From JAHJQZ01 sp963676075 (GTDB lineage: Bacteria > Pseudomonadota > Alphaproteobacteria > Rhizobiales > Devosiaceae): a DNA stretch of 64,000 nt. The position numbers and the translations under genes were made by a program. The stretch spans positions 310,001 to 374,000 of the forward strand of contig CAXXNZ010000013.1 of NCBI GenBank assembly GCA_963676075.2, read 5' to 3'. Each line of letters starts with the position of its first letter. The stretch's first letter is position 1. The notes under the pieces are model-generated. The model saw only the letters and a program-made list of their open reading frames with translations. It was not told where the DNA came from and made no database searches. Shown piece by piece: positions 8,680 to 17,402 of this stretch.

Positions 8680-10035
8680 TCAGACCGCCGCGGCGTGGCG
8701 CTTGGCGTTGGCCTGTTCGGCAAGATAGGCATCGAACACCGAAGCAACGACGCGCAGTGCCGGGCGACCGCGTTCGGTGACGCCGAGCACGCGGCCGTCG
8801 CGGGTGGCAAGGCCCTCGGCGACAAAGGTGTTGGCGCGGTCCAACTCGGCATCGAAGGCGTCGGGCTTGAGGCCGAACTGCGTGGCGATCTCGGCGACAT
8901 CGACGCTAAGGTCGCACATCAGCCGCTCGATCAGGGCCCGTCGCACCAGGTCGTCACCGCTGAGCGTCAACGACTTGCCGGTTGGCAGCTTGCCGGCCTC
9001 GACGGCGCGCGACCAGGCGCCCGTCTCGGAGATGTTCTGCACATAGGAAGCGGGCAGAGCCGAGATCGAGGTGGAGCCGAGCCCGATCAGCGTCGGCGCG
9101 CCATCGACGGTGTAGCCCTGGAAGTTGCGCCTGAGGCGTCCGGTCCCAAGTGCCCGGGCCATGGCGTCGCCGGGCAGGGCGAAATGATCGAGCCCGACCC
9201 GGATATAGCCCGCCTTGACCAGCGCCTCGGCGGCAAGTTCAGCCTGATCGAAACGTTCCGATGCGCCGGGCAGGCTGTCCTCGGGGATCAGCCGCTGGTT
9301 CTTGGCCATCCACGGAACATGGGCGTAGCCGAACAGCGCGATGCGGTCGGGACGGAGCGTCAGGGTCTGTTCGACCGAGCGGGCGATGGTCTCGCTCGTC
9401 TGGTGCGGCAGCCCGTACATTAGGTCGAAATTGATCGCCGCAATGCCGGCTGCGCGTAAGGCGTCGACGGTCTGTTTCACCACCTCATAGGGCTGGATGC
9501 GGTTGACCGTCTCCTGCACCTTTTCATCGTATTCCTGCACGCCGAGCGAAGCGCGCGTGGCCCCCAGCCCAGCGAGCACGGCGGCGAATTCGGGCTCGAA
9601 GGTGCGTGGGTCGAGTTCGAAGGCGATCTCGGCATCGGAGGCGACATCGAAATTGCTGCGGATTTGCGCCATCAGCGCTTCGAGCGCATCCATCGGCATG
9701 GCAGTGGGCGTGCCGCCGCCCCAGTGGATATGGGAAACCTTCATTCGCGCCGGCAAGGCGGCCGCCGTCAATTCAATCTCGGCTTCGAGCGTCTTGCCAT
9801 AGGCCCGCACCGGCGCCTCGCGGGCGGCGAGCTTCATGTTGCAGGCGCAATACCAGCACACCTGCTTGCAGAACGGGATGTGCAGGTAGAGCGAAACCGG
9901 CTCTTTCGGGTCGAGCCCGGCAAGCAGGGCGCGATGGTCCGCATCGCTTTCCGCCGCGCGGAAATAGGGCGCAGTCGGATAGCTTGTGTAGCGCGGTACG
10001 CGCATTTCGGCGTAGTGGGCGATGGCCTGATCCAT
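8680..10035 (-). CDS. hemN: Oxygen-independent coproporphyrinogen III oxidase (radical SAM)
   Basis: This enzyme converts coproporphyrinogen III to protoporphyrinogen IX without oxygen. It has 451 residues from the ATG at 10035; the frame continues upstream but the family-typical N-terminus with RYTSYPTAP starts here. The radical SAM cluster is visible as CKQVCWYC with the further Cys of HemN in CACN. GGGTPTAM and NFDLMYGLPHQT are also conserved. A perfect FNR/FixK box sits 35 bases upstream of the start codon, so expression should rise at low oxygen. The gene lies between nadA and nadB. Confidence 0.96.
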   Translation of the reverse strand: MDQAIAHYAEMRVPRYTSYPTAPYFRAAESDADHRALLAGLDPKEPVSLYLHIPFCKQVCWYCACNMKLAAREAPVRAYGKTLEAEIELTAAALPARMKVSHIHWGGGTPTAMPMDALEALMAQIRSNFDVASDAEIAFELDPRTFEPEFAAVLAGLGATRASLGVQEYDEKVQETVNRIQPYEVVKQTVDALRAAGIAAINFDLMYGLPHQTSETIARSVEQTLTLRPDRIALFGYAHVPWMAKNQRLIPEDSLPGASERFDQAELAAEALVKAGYIRVGLDHFALPGDAMARALGTGRLRRNFQGYTVDGAPTLIGLGSTSISALPASYVQNISETGAWSRAVEAGKLPTGKSLTLSGDDLVRRALIERLMCDLSVDVAEIATQFGLKPDAFDAELDRANTFVAEGLATRDGRVLGVTERGRPALRVVASVFDAYLAEQANAKRHAAAV

Positions 10036-10069
10036 GTGGTCCCTATGCCCTGTGGCAGATTGTCTCGCC

Positions 10070-10083
10070 TTGATCGGTATCAA
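10070..10083 (-). promoter_or_regulatory. FNR/FixK-type box upstream of hemN
   Basis: TTGATCGGTATCAA is a perfect match to the TTGAT-N4-ATCAA consensus of FNR/FixK/Anr regulators. It is 35 bases before the hemN start codon, a position suited to class II activation, and lies between the nadA stop and hemN. Confidence 0.85.
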
Positions 10084-10142
10084 GCGATAATGGTGTTTCT
10101 CCGGCACCGGCCCGAGTGCTGGTCGACAGGAACTCGAAGGTC

Positions 10143-11210
10143 CTAGTCGCCCTTCTTGGAAAGCGCGATCATCTTCTCGATGGCGGCGCGGGCCGGGGCG
10201 ATATGCTCTTCGGCGACGGTGACCTCTTCGCTCATCGTATGCAGCGACCACAAGACGTTCTCGAGCGTGATGCGCTTCATGTGCGGGCAGAGGTTACAGC
10301 CCCTTAAAAACTCGATGCCGGTCGTTTCGGCGGCGACATTGTCGGACATCGAGCATTCGGTGACCATGACGACGCGCGGCGGCTTCTCGGTCTTGACCCA
10401 GTCGATCATGCCGGCGGTCGAGCCGGAGAAATCGACGGCCTCGATGACCTCGGGCGGGCACTCGGGATGGGCGAGGATCTTGGCATCCGGATAGGCGCCG
10501 CGCAGCTCGGCGATATCGGCGGCGGTGAAGGTTTCGTGCACCTCGCAGGCGCCGGCCCAGGTGATGACCTTCTTCTTGGTCTTTTTGGCGGTGTTGCGGG
10601 CCAGATACTGGTCCGGGATCATGATCACCGTGTCGCCTTCGACGGCGTTGACGATGTCGACGGCGTTCGAGGAGGTGCAGCACACATCACTAACCGCTTT
10701 GACCGCTGCCGAGGTATTAACATAGGTGACGACCGGCACGCCCGGATATTGCGCCTTCATAGCCAGCACGTCCTCGGGCGTGATCGAGGAAGCGAGCGAG
10801 CAGCCGGCGCGGCTGTCGGGAATAAGCACCGTCTTTTGCGGATTGAGGATCTTGCTGGTCTCGGCCATGAAATGGACGCCGCACTGGACAATCACCGACT
10901 GGCTGACCTTGGTCGCCTCGATGGCGAGCTGCAGACTATCCCCGACCACATCGGCGACGCCGTGATAGATCTGCGGCGTTTGGTAGTTGTGGGCGAGGAT
11001 GACCGCGTCCTTTTCCTTTTTCAGCTGGTTGATGGCGAAAACCAGCGGCGCAAAGAACGGCCATTCCAGGTCCGGAATGAGGTCCTTGACGCGGTCGTAG
11101 ATCGGCGCTGTCGCTTGTTTGATCGCCGGAGAGAATTTCAGGTCGTAACTGTCCGCGAGCGTGGCCCGCGCTTCGTCAATCGGCGTATGCGCGTTGATCG
11201 TCTGGACCAT
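10143..11210 (-). CDS. nadA: Quinolinate synthase A
   Basis: NadA condenses iminoaspartate with dihydroxyacetone phosphate to quinolinate, the step after NadB. It has 355 residues from the ATG at 11210; the frame continues 32 codons upstream but with no family likeness. The three conserved Cys regions of the [4Fe-4S] enzyme are visible: VQCGVHFMAET, VCCTSSNAVDIV and GCNLCPHMKRI. AHNYQTPQIY is the conserved N-terminal substrate segment. It is first of three same-strand genes (nadA, hemN, nadB) and is divergent from a LysR gene. Confidence 0.96.
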   Translation of the reverse strand: MVQTINAHTPIDEARATLADSYDLKFSPAIKQATAPIYDRVKDLIPDLEWPFFAPLVFAINQLKKEKDAVILAHNYQTPQIYHGVADVVGDSLQLAIEATKVSQSVIVQCGVHFMAETSKILNPQKTVLIPDSRAGCSLASSITPEDVLAMKAQYPGVPVVTYVNTSAAVKAVSDVCCTSSNAVDIVNAVEGDTVIMIPDQYLARNTAKKTKKKVITWAGACEVHETFTAADIAELRGAYPDAKILAHPECPPEVIEAVDFSGSTAGMIDWVKTEKPPRVVMVTECSMSDNVAAETTGIEFLRGCNLCPHMKRITLENVLWSLHTMSEEVTVAEEHIAPARAAIEKMIALSKKGD

Positions 11211-11404
11211 CGGCGGAGAACCTTTCCTGAGATTCCGGGGTGGTTCGGCCCGGCGTGTGCCGGCCGAGATGCGCCACCCCGCGCAACCGCCGGCACAGAT
11301 AGGCACTTTTCAAGTTTTTTTCAATGAACGATAGCCGCTTCTGCCGCCGTGAGTGTTAGCTTTTGGTCGGTCGGCAAGCCCACGCCGTTCATTGTATTTT
11401 TGCG

Positions 11405-11426
11405 GAACAATTTCATGAGATTGTTC
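11405..11426. promoter_or_regulatory. Inverted repeat in the nadA/lysR divergent region
   Basis: GAACAAT and ATTGTTC form perfect 7-bp arms separated by 8 bases, about 80 bases before the LysR start. The size and place suit a LysR-type binding site, but a link to this regulator is inferred. Confidence 0.5.
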
Positions 11427-11506
11427 ACCAACGTCGGCTAGCCTGTGCCAGACTGCCGGTAACACAGCGGTGGATAACAGGTGAGACAAAGCCTCGGAGA
11501 ACAAGA

Positions 11507-12406
11507 ATGACCCAGGACCTGGCGCGTCTGCGCGCCTTCGTGCAGGTTTACGAGGCGGGCGGCTTTTCGGCGGCGGCGCGCGAGCACGGCCGTTCCAAGG
11601 CGCTGTTGTCGAAATATGTCACCGACCTTGAGGACGAACTCGGCGTTCGCCTGATGAACCGTACCACGCGGACGCTCAGCCTGACCGAAGCGGGCGAGGC
11701 CTATTACCGCGAGGTCACCCAGATCCTGCAGCACCTTGACGACCTCGACGCATCGATTACCCACCAGACCGCGGAAGCGCGCGGGCTGCTGCGCATTTCG
11801 GCGCCGCGCAATTTCGGCGAGATGACACTGGCCGGGGCGCTGTTTGCCTTCTTGAGCGCCAACCCTGACGTCTCGCTCGATTTGCGCCTCGAAGACCGTT
11901 TCGTCGATCTCGTCGACGAAGGGATCGATGTTGCCTTGAGGATTTCCTCGCTGCCCGATTCCTCGCTGATCGCCCGCAAGATCGCCGACATGCGCATCCT
12001 GATCTGTGCCGCGCCTGAGGTGATTGCCGAATACGGCCTGCCCGAGACGCCCGAAGCGCTGCGCGCCATGCCGGCGATAGTCGACACCAACAGGCCGAAC
12101 CTCGCCAACTGGCGGTTCGTCGATGGCGGGCGGACGATTCCGGTTCATGTGTCCGGGCGGGTGCAGGTCAATTCGCCTGCGGCCGCGGCCGAAGCGGCGG
12201 CGGCGGGCCTTGGGTTTGCGGCGTTGCCGGCCTATCTTGCCGATCCGCTGATCGAAAAGGGTCAGCTTGTGTCCATGCTCGAGCCGTTCATGCCGCCGGC
12301 GCCGGGCCTTTATGCCGTTTATGCACACCGGCGGCACCTCGCCGGCAAGGTGAGGGCCTTGATCGACCATCTTGTTGCCTGGTTTGGAAGCCATCCCGTG
12401 CGCTAG
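11507..12406 (+). CDS. LysR-family transcriptional regulator
   Basis: This DNA-binding regulator has 299 residues. The ATG at 11507 follows GGAG and gives a normal LysR N-terminus: ARLRAFVQVYEAGGFSAAA and the recognition helix region SKALLSKYVTDLEDELGVRL, then RTTRTLSLTEAG. The rest is the substrate-binding domain. It resembles the many CrgA/AaeR-type LysR proteins, whose effectors vary, so the target is unknown. It is divergent from nadA, and an inverted repeat in the shared promoter region may be its operator. Its TAG stop codon lies inside the terminal CTAG of a dispersed repeat. Confidence 0.92.
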   Translation: MTQDLARLRAFVQVYEAGGFSAAAREHGRSKALLSKYVTDLEDELGVRLMNRTTRTLSLTEAGEAYYREVTQILQHLDDLDASITHQTAEARGLLRISAPRNFGEMTLAGALFAFLSANPDVSLDLRLEDRFVDLVDEGIDVALRISSLPDSSLIARKIADMRILICAAPEVIAEYGLPETPEALRAMPAIVDTNRPNLANWRFVDGGRTIPVHVSGRVQVNSPAAAAEAAAAGLGFAALPAYLADPLIEKGQLVSMLEPFMPPAPGLYAVYAHRRHLAGKVRALIDHLVAWFGSHPVR

Positions 12407-12509
12407 AGCGTGTCCAGGAAAAGTGGCAACGGTTTTCCGGTTCGGACACGCGACAAAACAAAGGCATAGAGCAGGTCCACCGATTCAACCTGAATCAGAC
12501 CTGCTCTAG
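12403..12509. repeat. Dispersed palindromic repeat, intact copy A
   Basis: The element is 107 bp with inverted ends CTAGAGC and GCTCTAG and two internal hairpins. The first pairs GCGTGTCC with GGACACGC, the second pairs AGAGCAGGTC with GACCTGCTCT. A CGACAAAACAAAG block joins them. The left end contains the lysR stop codon. Related copies are at 3853, 38327, 56093 and 57263. Confidence 0.9.
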
Positions 12510-12526
12510 CCTATCGGGGATTGCTC

Positions 12527-14143
12527 GTGCGCCACCTGTTCATGCGACGTTTTCTGGGCGTCCTTATCGTGTTGCTTCTGAGCGCCGGACCGGCTCTGGC
12601 GCACCCGCATATCTTCGTCGATTCGACGGCCCAGATCGTTTTCGACAAGCAGGGGCGTTTCGCCGAGATCAGGCATCGTTGGGTCTTCGACAAGGCGTTT
12701 TCGGCCTGGGTGACTCAGGGTCTGGATACCAATCAGGACGACAAGATCTCTCCCGATGAAATGCAGGACTTGGCCGACCAGAACCTGCTCGATCTCAGCG
12801 AGTTCGAATACTACACCTTCGCCGGCGAAGGGCAGAAACAGCTGATCTTCCGGCCGGTTCCGGGCGCGCGCATGCACATGGAAAACGGCCGTGTCGTGCT
12901 CGAATTCTCGATTGTATCGACCAAGCCCTACGAGATCGCCAATACACTCGAGATCGAGGTTTCAGATCCGGACTATTATGTCGCCTTCTCCTTCCCTGAC
13001 AGCGGCGGTGCAACGCTTGTCGGTGCCCCGCTGGGCTGCTCGGTCGAGAGCCATCCTCCACAACCGCTGAGCGATGCTGACGCAAAAAAACTTGCCGCCA
13101 TCGGCGCCGATGTCGTCGCTGTGCCGCCAGAGCTCAAGGCGCTGGCCCAGAGCCAAGCCAACATCATCCTTGTTCACTGTCCGCTCGGCGCAAAATCCGA
13201 GGCGTCGGCGCCGGAAGAACCGGCAACAGCGCTCGATGCCATAACTGCCGCGACCAGACCGGTCACCGCGCCATTCGGCGGGCCGCCGCCCGAGCGCAAC
13301 CTGCCGATGCCGAAAACCGGGTTCTTCGGTTGGATCAACGCCCAGCAGAAAGCATTCTACATCGCCATGAGCCAGGGGCTTGCCGCCTTCCGCAACGATG
13401 GCAGCGCCTTCCTCGTTCTCGGACTGCTGAGCTTCTTGTACGGGGTTTTTCACGCCGCCGGACCGGGGCACGGCAAGGTGGTGATCTCAAGCTACATGCT
13501 GGCGGGTGAACGCCAGTTGAGGAACGGCATTGCCCTCAGCTTCGCGGCGGCGCTGGCGCAATCGCTGACGGCGATCATCTTCGTCGTCATCGCGGCGACA
13601 GTGCTTTCCATGACCAGCACCGCCATGTCGGGGGCTGCCTGGTCGATCGAGATCGTCTCCTACGCTCTCGTCACCGGCCTCGGGCTGTGGCTGCTGGCAC
13701 GGAAAATCTTCGGACTTGGACACCATCATCACCACCACGCGCATGATCATGATCAGCATGGGCACGAGCATCACGACCATGATCATCACGATCACGCCCA
13801 CTTTGTCGTGCCGACGCGGGGCCAGAGCATTCGCGAGGCGCTGGGACTGGTGCTGGCGGTGGGGCTGAGGCCCTGTTCTGGAGCACTGGTGGTTCTGGTC
13901 TTCGCCTTGTCTCAGGGCGTGCTTCTGGCCGGGATCGGGGCGGTGCTGCTGATGGGGCTTGGTACGGCCTTGACGGTGTCGAGCCTCGCCATCCTCGCTG
14001 TCGGTGCCAAGGCGCTGGCCTTGAGGGTCGGTTCCGGCGCCGGTCGCGCCGAGCGCGTGGTCTCGGCCTTCGAAATCGCCGGGGCGCTACTGCTCACAGC
14101 CTTCGGGCTGGTGATGCTGGTGGCGAGCTTCATGCCGTACTGA
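12527..14143 (+). CDS. DUF1007-NicO fusion: probable nickel/cobalt export protein
   Basis: This 538-residue protein joins two parts usually encoded separately. Residues 1-210 are a signal peptide and a DUF1007 domain beginning HPHIFVDS after the ALA cleavage site. Residues 67-78, DTNQDDKISPDE, fit an EF-hand calcium loop. Residues about 260-538 form a NicO/RcnA-type membrane domain with FHAAGPGHGKVVISSY and LRPCSGALVVLVFAL, split by a His/Asp-rich loop near 397-424 that should bind metal. I chose the GTG at 12527 because CGGGGA precedes it; TTG 12521 and ATG 12542 are alternatives. The gene follows a dispersed repeat and is monocistronic. Metal identity is inferred. Confidence 0.88.
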   Translation: MRHLFMRRFLGVLIVLLLSAGPALAHPHIFVDSTAQIVFDKQGRFAEIRHRWVFDKAFSAWVTQGLDTNQDDKISPDEMQDLADQNLLDLSEFEYYTFAGEGQKQLIFRPVPGARMHMENGRVVLEFSIVSTKPYEIANTLEIEVSDPDYYVAFSFPDSGGATLVGAPLGCSVESHPPQPLSDADAKKLAAIGADVVAVPPELKALAQSQANIILVHCPLGAKSEASAPEEPATALDAITAATRPVTAPFGGPPPERNLPMPKTGFFGWINAQQKAFYIAMSQGLAAFRNDGSAFLVLGLLSFLYGVFHAAGPGHGKVVISSYMLAGERQLRNGIALSFAAALAQSLTAIIFVVIAATVLSMTSTAMSGAAWSIEIVSYALVTGLGLWLLARKIFGLGHHHHHHAHDHDQHGHEHHDHDHHDHAHFVVPTRGQSIREALGLVLAVGLRPCSGALVVLVFALSQGVLLAGIGAVLLMGLGTALTVSSLAILAVGAKALALRVGSGAGRAERVVSAFEIAGALLLTAFGLVMLVASFMPY

Positions 14144-14150
14144 GCATCCT

Positions 14151-14260
14151 CTCGCCTCATCCTGAAGTGGGAGTGAAACGATACTCGAAAGACGAGGGGC
14201 TCGTGCCAGATCGCCTCGTCCTTCGAGGCTCACTGCGTTCGCGCCTCAGGATGAGGTGAG
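14151..14260. repeat. Large imperfect inverted repeat (CCTCATCCTGA family)
   Basis: Two arms of about 47 bp, 14151-14197 and 14214-14260, are imperfect reverse complements. Their cores are CCTCATCCTGA and TCAGGATGAGG, with GACGAGG and CCTCGTC at the inner ends. It differs from the CTAGAGC repeat family and resembles short palindromes dispersed in many alphaproteobacteria. Confidence 0.75.
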
Positions 14261-14290
14261 GAGCAGGCCAACTCGGACCGCACGCAAAAA

Positions 14291-14314
14291 CGCCCCGGAC
14301 CGCAGTCCGGGGCG
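14291..14314 (-). terminator. Intrinsic terminator of the 5'-nucleotidase gene
   Basis: CGCCCCGGAC and GTCCGGGGCG form a perfect 10-bp stem with a 4-base loop. On the minus strand it is followed by TTTTTG, and it lies 26 bases beyond the nucleotidase stop codon. Confidence 0.88.
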
Positions 14315-14339
14315 CTGATAGTGCACTAAGGCCGTTGTC

Positions 14340-15935
14340 TTATTCGACTTCGGTGATACGACCATCCGTCGCCGGGGTGTATTCGCCACCGAGCGAGGCG
14401 ATGTAATCGGCCAGGACGTCTTCGAGCGGCGGGCCGAAATCGTAGGGGTTCACCGCATTGGTGTCGAAGACCGAATAGCCGTCGCCGCCGGTGCGCATGT
14501 AGTTGTTGGTGGCAACGCCATAGAGCTTGTCCGGATCGATCGGCGCCCAGGCACCGTCTTCCATGACCTCGGCCTTGATGACGCGTTCACCGGCCGGCTT
14601 GGCCTTGGTCCAGGTGTACTTGAGACCCGAGACCTGCGGGAAGCGACCGGCGCCCTCTTCAACCTGGCTCAACCCGTTCTCGAGCGCGGCAATGACGTCC
14701 GAACCCTTGAGCTGCATGGTGGCCAGCGTGTTGGAGAAGGGCAGGACGGTCAGCACTTCGCCCATGGTGATGTCGCCGGCATCGATCGAAGAGCGCAAAC
14801 CGCCGCCATTCTGGATGGCAATGGTCACGCCCTGTTCCTTGGCGCGGTCGACCATGGCGTCGCCGAGCAGGTCGCCCATGGAGCATTCCATGGCGCGGCA
14901 GGTGTCGCGGCTGCCGTCGATCTCGGCGGTGGCGGTGCCGATCACCTTGGCCTTCAGTTCCTCGATCGGAGCGCTGAGCTCGGCGAGGCGGGCAGTGACC
15001 GTTTCGTCGGGCGTAACCGAGGCGTCGAGCAGCTTGGCGTCGCCGGTCGCGGATACGACATTGCCGTCATCGTCCCAGGTGACCTTCAATTCGCCGAGGA
15101 ACTTGGCGTAGGAGCCGGCGGTGACGACAGGCACGTCGCCGATCATCGTCGGATAGGCTTCGGCGCCTTCGATGGTGTTGGACATCAGGGTGTGCGAGTG
15201 GCCACCGACGATGACGTCGATGCCCGGCACGGCGGCGGCGATTTCCTCGTCACGCTTGAACCCGTCATGGGTCAGGGCGACGATCTTGTTGATGCCGGCT
15301 GCTTCGAGCGCTTCGACGGCGCCCAGAAGATTGGCTTCGATATTGGTGAAAATGACATTCTCGCCGGGCGAGGAGGTTTCGGCCGTGTCTTCGGCCAGCG
15401 CCGAGACGATGCCGATCTTTTCGCCGCCGATATCGAGGATGGCAACGCCCTTGAGCTTGCCGGCCAACAGCGGCTCGCCGGAGACGTTGAGGTTACCGGA
15501 AATGATCGTGTAGTCGGCGTTGTCGAGCAGCTTGGCGGTCTCTTCCGGACCACGATCGAATTCGTGGTTGCCGAGAGCCATGACGTCGATACCGAGCTGG
15601 TTGTTGAACTCGTTGACGACCTCGGAGCCGTAGGTGGTGAAATAGAGCGAGCCCTGGAAATCGTCGCCGGCATCGAGCAGGACGACATTTTCGCCTTCAC
15701 CTTCAAGTGCGGCACGGCGCATGTCGATGGCCGCCTTCAGACGACCCATGCCGCCAAAGCACTTGCCTTCGGCCTCATCCTCGGCGCCGCAATTCGAATC
15801 GTATTTGTTGATCGAGTCGTAGCGCGAATGGAAATCGTTGAAATGCAGGATGTTGAGGGTAAAATCGGCGCGGGCGGCGGTGCCTGTGGCGGCCATGACC
15901 GCGAGGGTCGCGGCGCCCAGAAGCAGTTTCTTCAT
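14340..15935 (-). CDS. Periplasmic 5'-nucleotidase / UDP-sugar hydrolase family protein
   Basis: This exported metallophosphoesterase of 531 residues hydrolyses nucleotides to nucleosides and phosphate. The ATG at 15935 follows GGAGAGG and gives a signal peptide ending TAARA. The metal-site motifs are visible: ILHFNDFHSRYD near the mature N-terminus, LDAGDDFQGS, GNHEFDRG and VGGHSHT. The C-terminal half has the nucleotide-binding domain with IQNGGGLRSSIDAGDIT. Two Cys-containing segments, NCGAEDEAEGKC and DTCRAMEC, could form disulfides. PhoB-like boxes upstream suggest induction by phosphate starvation. Confidence 0.93.
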   Translation of the reverse strand: MKKLLLGAATLAVMAATGTAARADFTLNILHFNDFHSRYDSINKYDSNCGAEDEAEGKCFGGMGRLKAAIDMRRAALEGEGENVVLLDAGDDFQGSLYFTTYGSEVVNEFNNQLGIDVMALGNHEFDRGPEETAKLLDNADYTIISGNLNVSGEPLLAGKLKGVAILDIGGEKIGIVSALAEDTAETSSPGENVIFTNIEANLLGAVEALEAAGINKIVALTHDGFKRDEEIAAAVPGIDVIVGGHSHTLMSNTIEGAEAYPTMIGDVPVVTAGSYAKFLGELKVTWDDDGNVVSATGDAKLLDASVTPDETVTARLAELSAPIEELKAKVIGTATAEIDGSRDTCRAMECSMGDLLGDAMVDRAKEQGVTIAIQNGGGLRSSIDAGDITMGEVLTVLPFSNTLATMQLKGSDVIAALENGLSQVEEGAGRFPQVSGLKYTWTKAKPAGERVIKAEVMEDGAWAPIDPDKLYGVATNNYMRTGGDGYSVFDTNAVNPYDFGPPLEDVLADYIASLGGEYTPATDGRITEVE

Positions 15936-15995
15936 CTGAATATCCTCTCCGTATCGCAAATGCGGGTGTTCGGCAGGGCGTGGTAGTCGCTACAA

Positions 15996-16013
15996 ATGAC
16001 AGTTACATGTCGG
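15996..16013 (-). promoter_or_regulatory. PhoB box upstream of the 5'-nucleotidase gene
   Basis: Read on the minus strand, CCGACAT-GTAA-CTGTCAT gives two direct 7-mers 11 bases apart, matching 12 of 14 positions of the CTGTCAT-N4-CTGTCAT Pho box. It is about 60 bases before the ATG, suited to a -35-overlapping activator site. Confidence 0.7.
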
Positions 16014-16054
16014 CCGATACGCCGGTCCTGGATGAATCTGTACCACCAACACGG

Positions 16055-16072
16055 GTGTCACAAAACTGTCAT
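16055..16072 (+). promoter_or_regulatory. Second PhoB-like box, plus orientation
   Basis: GTGTCAC-AAAA-CTGTCAT has the same spacing and one perfect 7-mer (12 of 14 in all). It points toward hemH, but lies about 220 bases before it, so which gene it serves is unclear. Confidence 0.5.
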
Positions 16073-16295
16073 ATGAATACCGGCAGAGGCGTTGGACACA
16101 GCTTTGTCCCATCCGTTGCTGCCGGGATACGATCGTATGCGGAATTGGCATTCTCCCTCGCCAAACCACCCGACATCCGAGCGAGCATAGTGAGCCATCT
16201 CCATACAGGCGAGGTAGATCATCTCGCGATCGGTCATTGCGCTCGGGCCGACTTCGACTAATGTGCGGCACGCCCTCACAGTCCGAAGCCTGCTC

Positions 16296-17318
16296 ATGTC
16301 CTCTCATCTGCCCGCCGATCACCCGCCCGTCAAAACGCCGAAGGTCGGCGTGCTGCTGCTCAATCTCGGAACCCCGGACGCCACCGATTTCGCCTCCATG
16401 CGGCGCTATCTCGGCGAATTTCTGTGGGACAAGCGCGTGATCGAGACGCCGCGCGTCATCTGGTGGCTCATCCTCAATCTCATCATTCTCAACACTCGCC
16501 CGCAAAAAAGCGGCGCGGCCTACGACAAGATCTGGGATCGCGAGAACAACGATTCGCCTTTGCGTGTTATCTCGAAAAGTCAGGCTGAAAAGCTTGGCGC
16601 CCGCCTTGGTGACGAGGTCATGGTCGATTTCGCCATGCGCTACGGCAACCCGCCGGTCGCCGAACGGCTCGAGGCGATGAAAAAGGCGGGCTGCGATCGC
16701 ATCCTGCTGTTTCCGCTTTATCCGCAATATTCGGCGCCGACGACGGCGACGGCCAATGACAAGGCCTTTGACGCCCTCAAGACCATGCGCTGGCAGCCGG
16801 CGATCCGCACCGCACCGCCCTATTTCGGGGAGGACGCCTTTGTTTCTGCACTGGCGGACAGTGTTGCCAAGGGCGTCGCTGCGCTGGACTTCGAGCCGGA
16901 CCTCGTTATCACCTCTTATCACGGCATGCCGAAATCCTATCTCGAAGCGGGCGACCCCTATCACTGCCAGTGCCTGAAAACGACACGCCTTGTGCGCGAG
17001 AAACTCGGTTGGCCCGAGGAAAAGCTGATGGTGACGTTCCAGTCCCGGTTCGGGCCGGCGGAATGGCTCCAGCCCTATACTGACGAAACGCTGATGTCGC
17101 TGCCGGGCAAGGGCGTCAAGAAGGTCGCGATCCTGTCGCCGGCCTTTTCCGTCGATTGCCTGGAAACGCTGGAGGAGCTGGCGATCACCGGGCGCGAGCA
17201 GTTCATGGAAGGGGGCGGCACCCACTATGCCTATATCCCCTGTCTCAACGATTCTGATCCGGGCATGGATGTGATCGAACAGGTCGCACGGAACGAACTC
17301 AAGGGCTGGATCGGCTAG
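16296..17318 (+). CDS. hemH: Ferrochelatase
   Basis: HemH inserts iron into protoporphyrin IX, the last step of heme synthesis, at the membrane face. It has 340 residues from the ATG at 16296; a GTG at 16263 is possible, and neither has a clear ribosome binding site. Conserved parts are GVLLLNLGTPD at the N-terminus, PLYPQYSAPTTAT, the active-site His in SYHGMPKSYLE, FQSRFGPAEWLQPYT and the late FSVDCLETLEEL with the catalytic Glu region. It is divergent from the nucleotidase gene. hemN in the same window acts earlier in the pathway. Confidence 0.96.
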   Translation: MSSHLPADHPPVKTPKVGVLLLNLGTPDATDFASMRRYLGEFLWDKRVIETPRVIWWLILNLIILNTRPQKSGAAYDKIWDRENNDSPLRVISKSQAEKLGARLGDEVMVDFAMRYGNPPVAERLEAMKKAGCDRILLFPLYPQYSAPTTATANDKAFDALKTMRWQPAIRTAPPYFGEDAFVSALADSVAKGVAALDFEPDLVITSYHGMPKSYLEAGDPYHCQCLKTTRLVREKLGWPEEKLMVTFQSRFGPAEWLQPYTDETLMSLPGKGVKKVAILSPAFSVDCLETLEELAITGREQFMEGGGTHYAYIPCLNDSDPGMDVIEQVARNELKGWIG

Positions 17319-17402
17319 ACTGCGCTGTAACGGCCATTGCGGCAGGCGTCCGATGCTCCTACATCTGTAGCAACGGCTCGTTGTGGCCCGTGGGAGGATA
17401 CA

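Larger units (their letters stand above)
15936..16295. other. Divergent regulatory region between 5'-nucleotidase and hemH
   Basis: Apart from the two PhoB-like boxes no gene is convincing. A short minus-strand frame, 16058-16237, lacks a ribosome binding site and overlaps the second box. Confidence 0.5.

Noticed and set aside
16058..16237. Small minus-strand frame of 59 codons upstream of hemH
   Set aside because: There is no ribosome binding site or known domain, and it overlaps a PhoB-like box.
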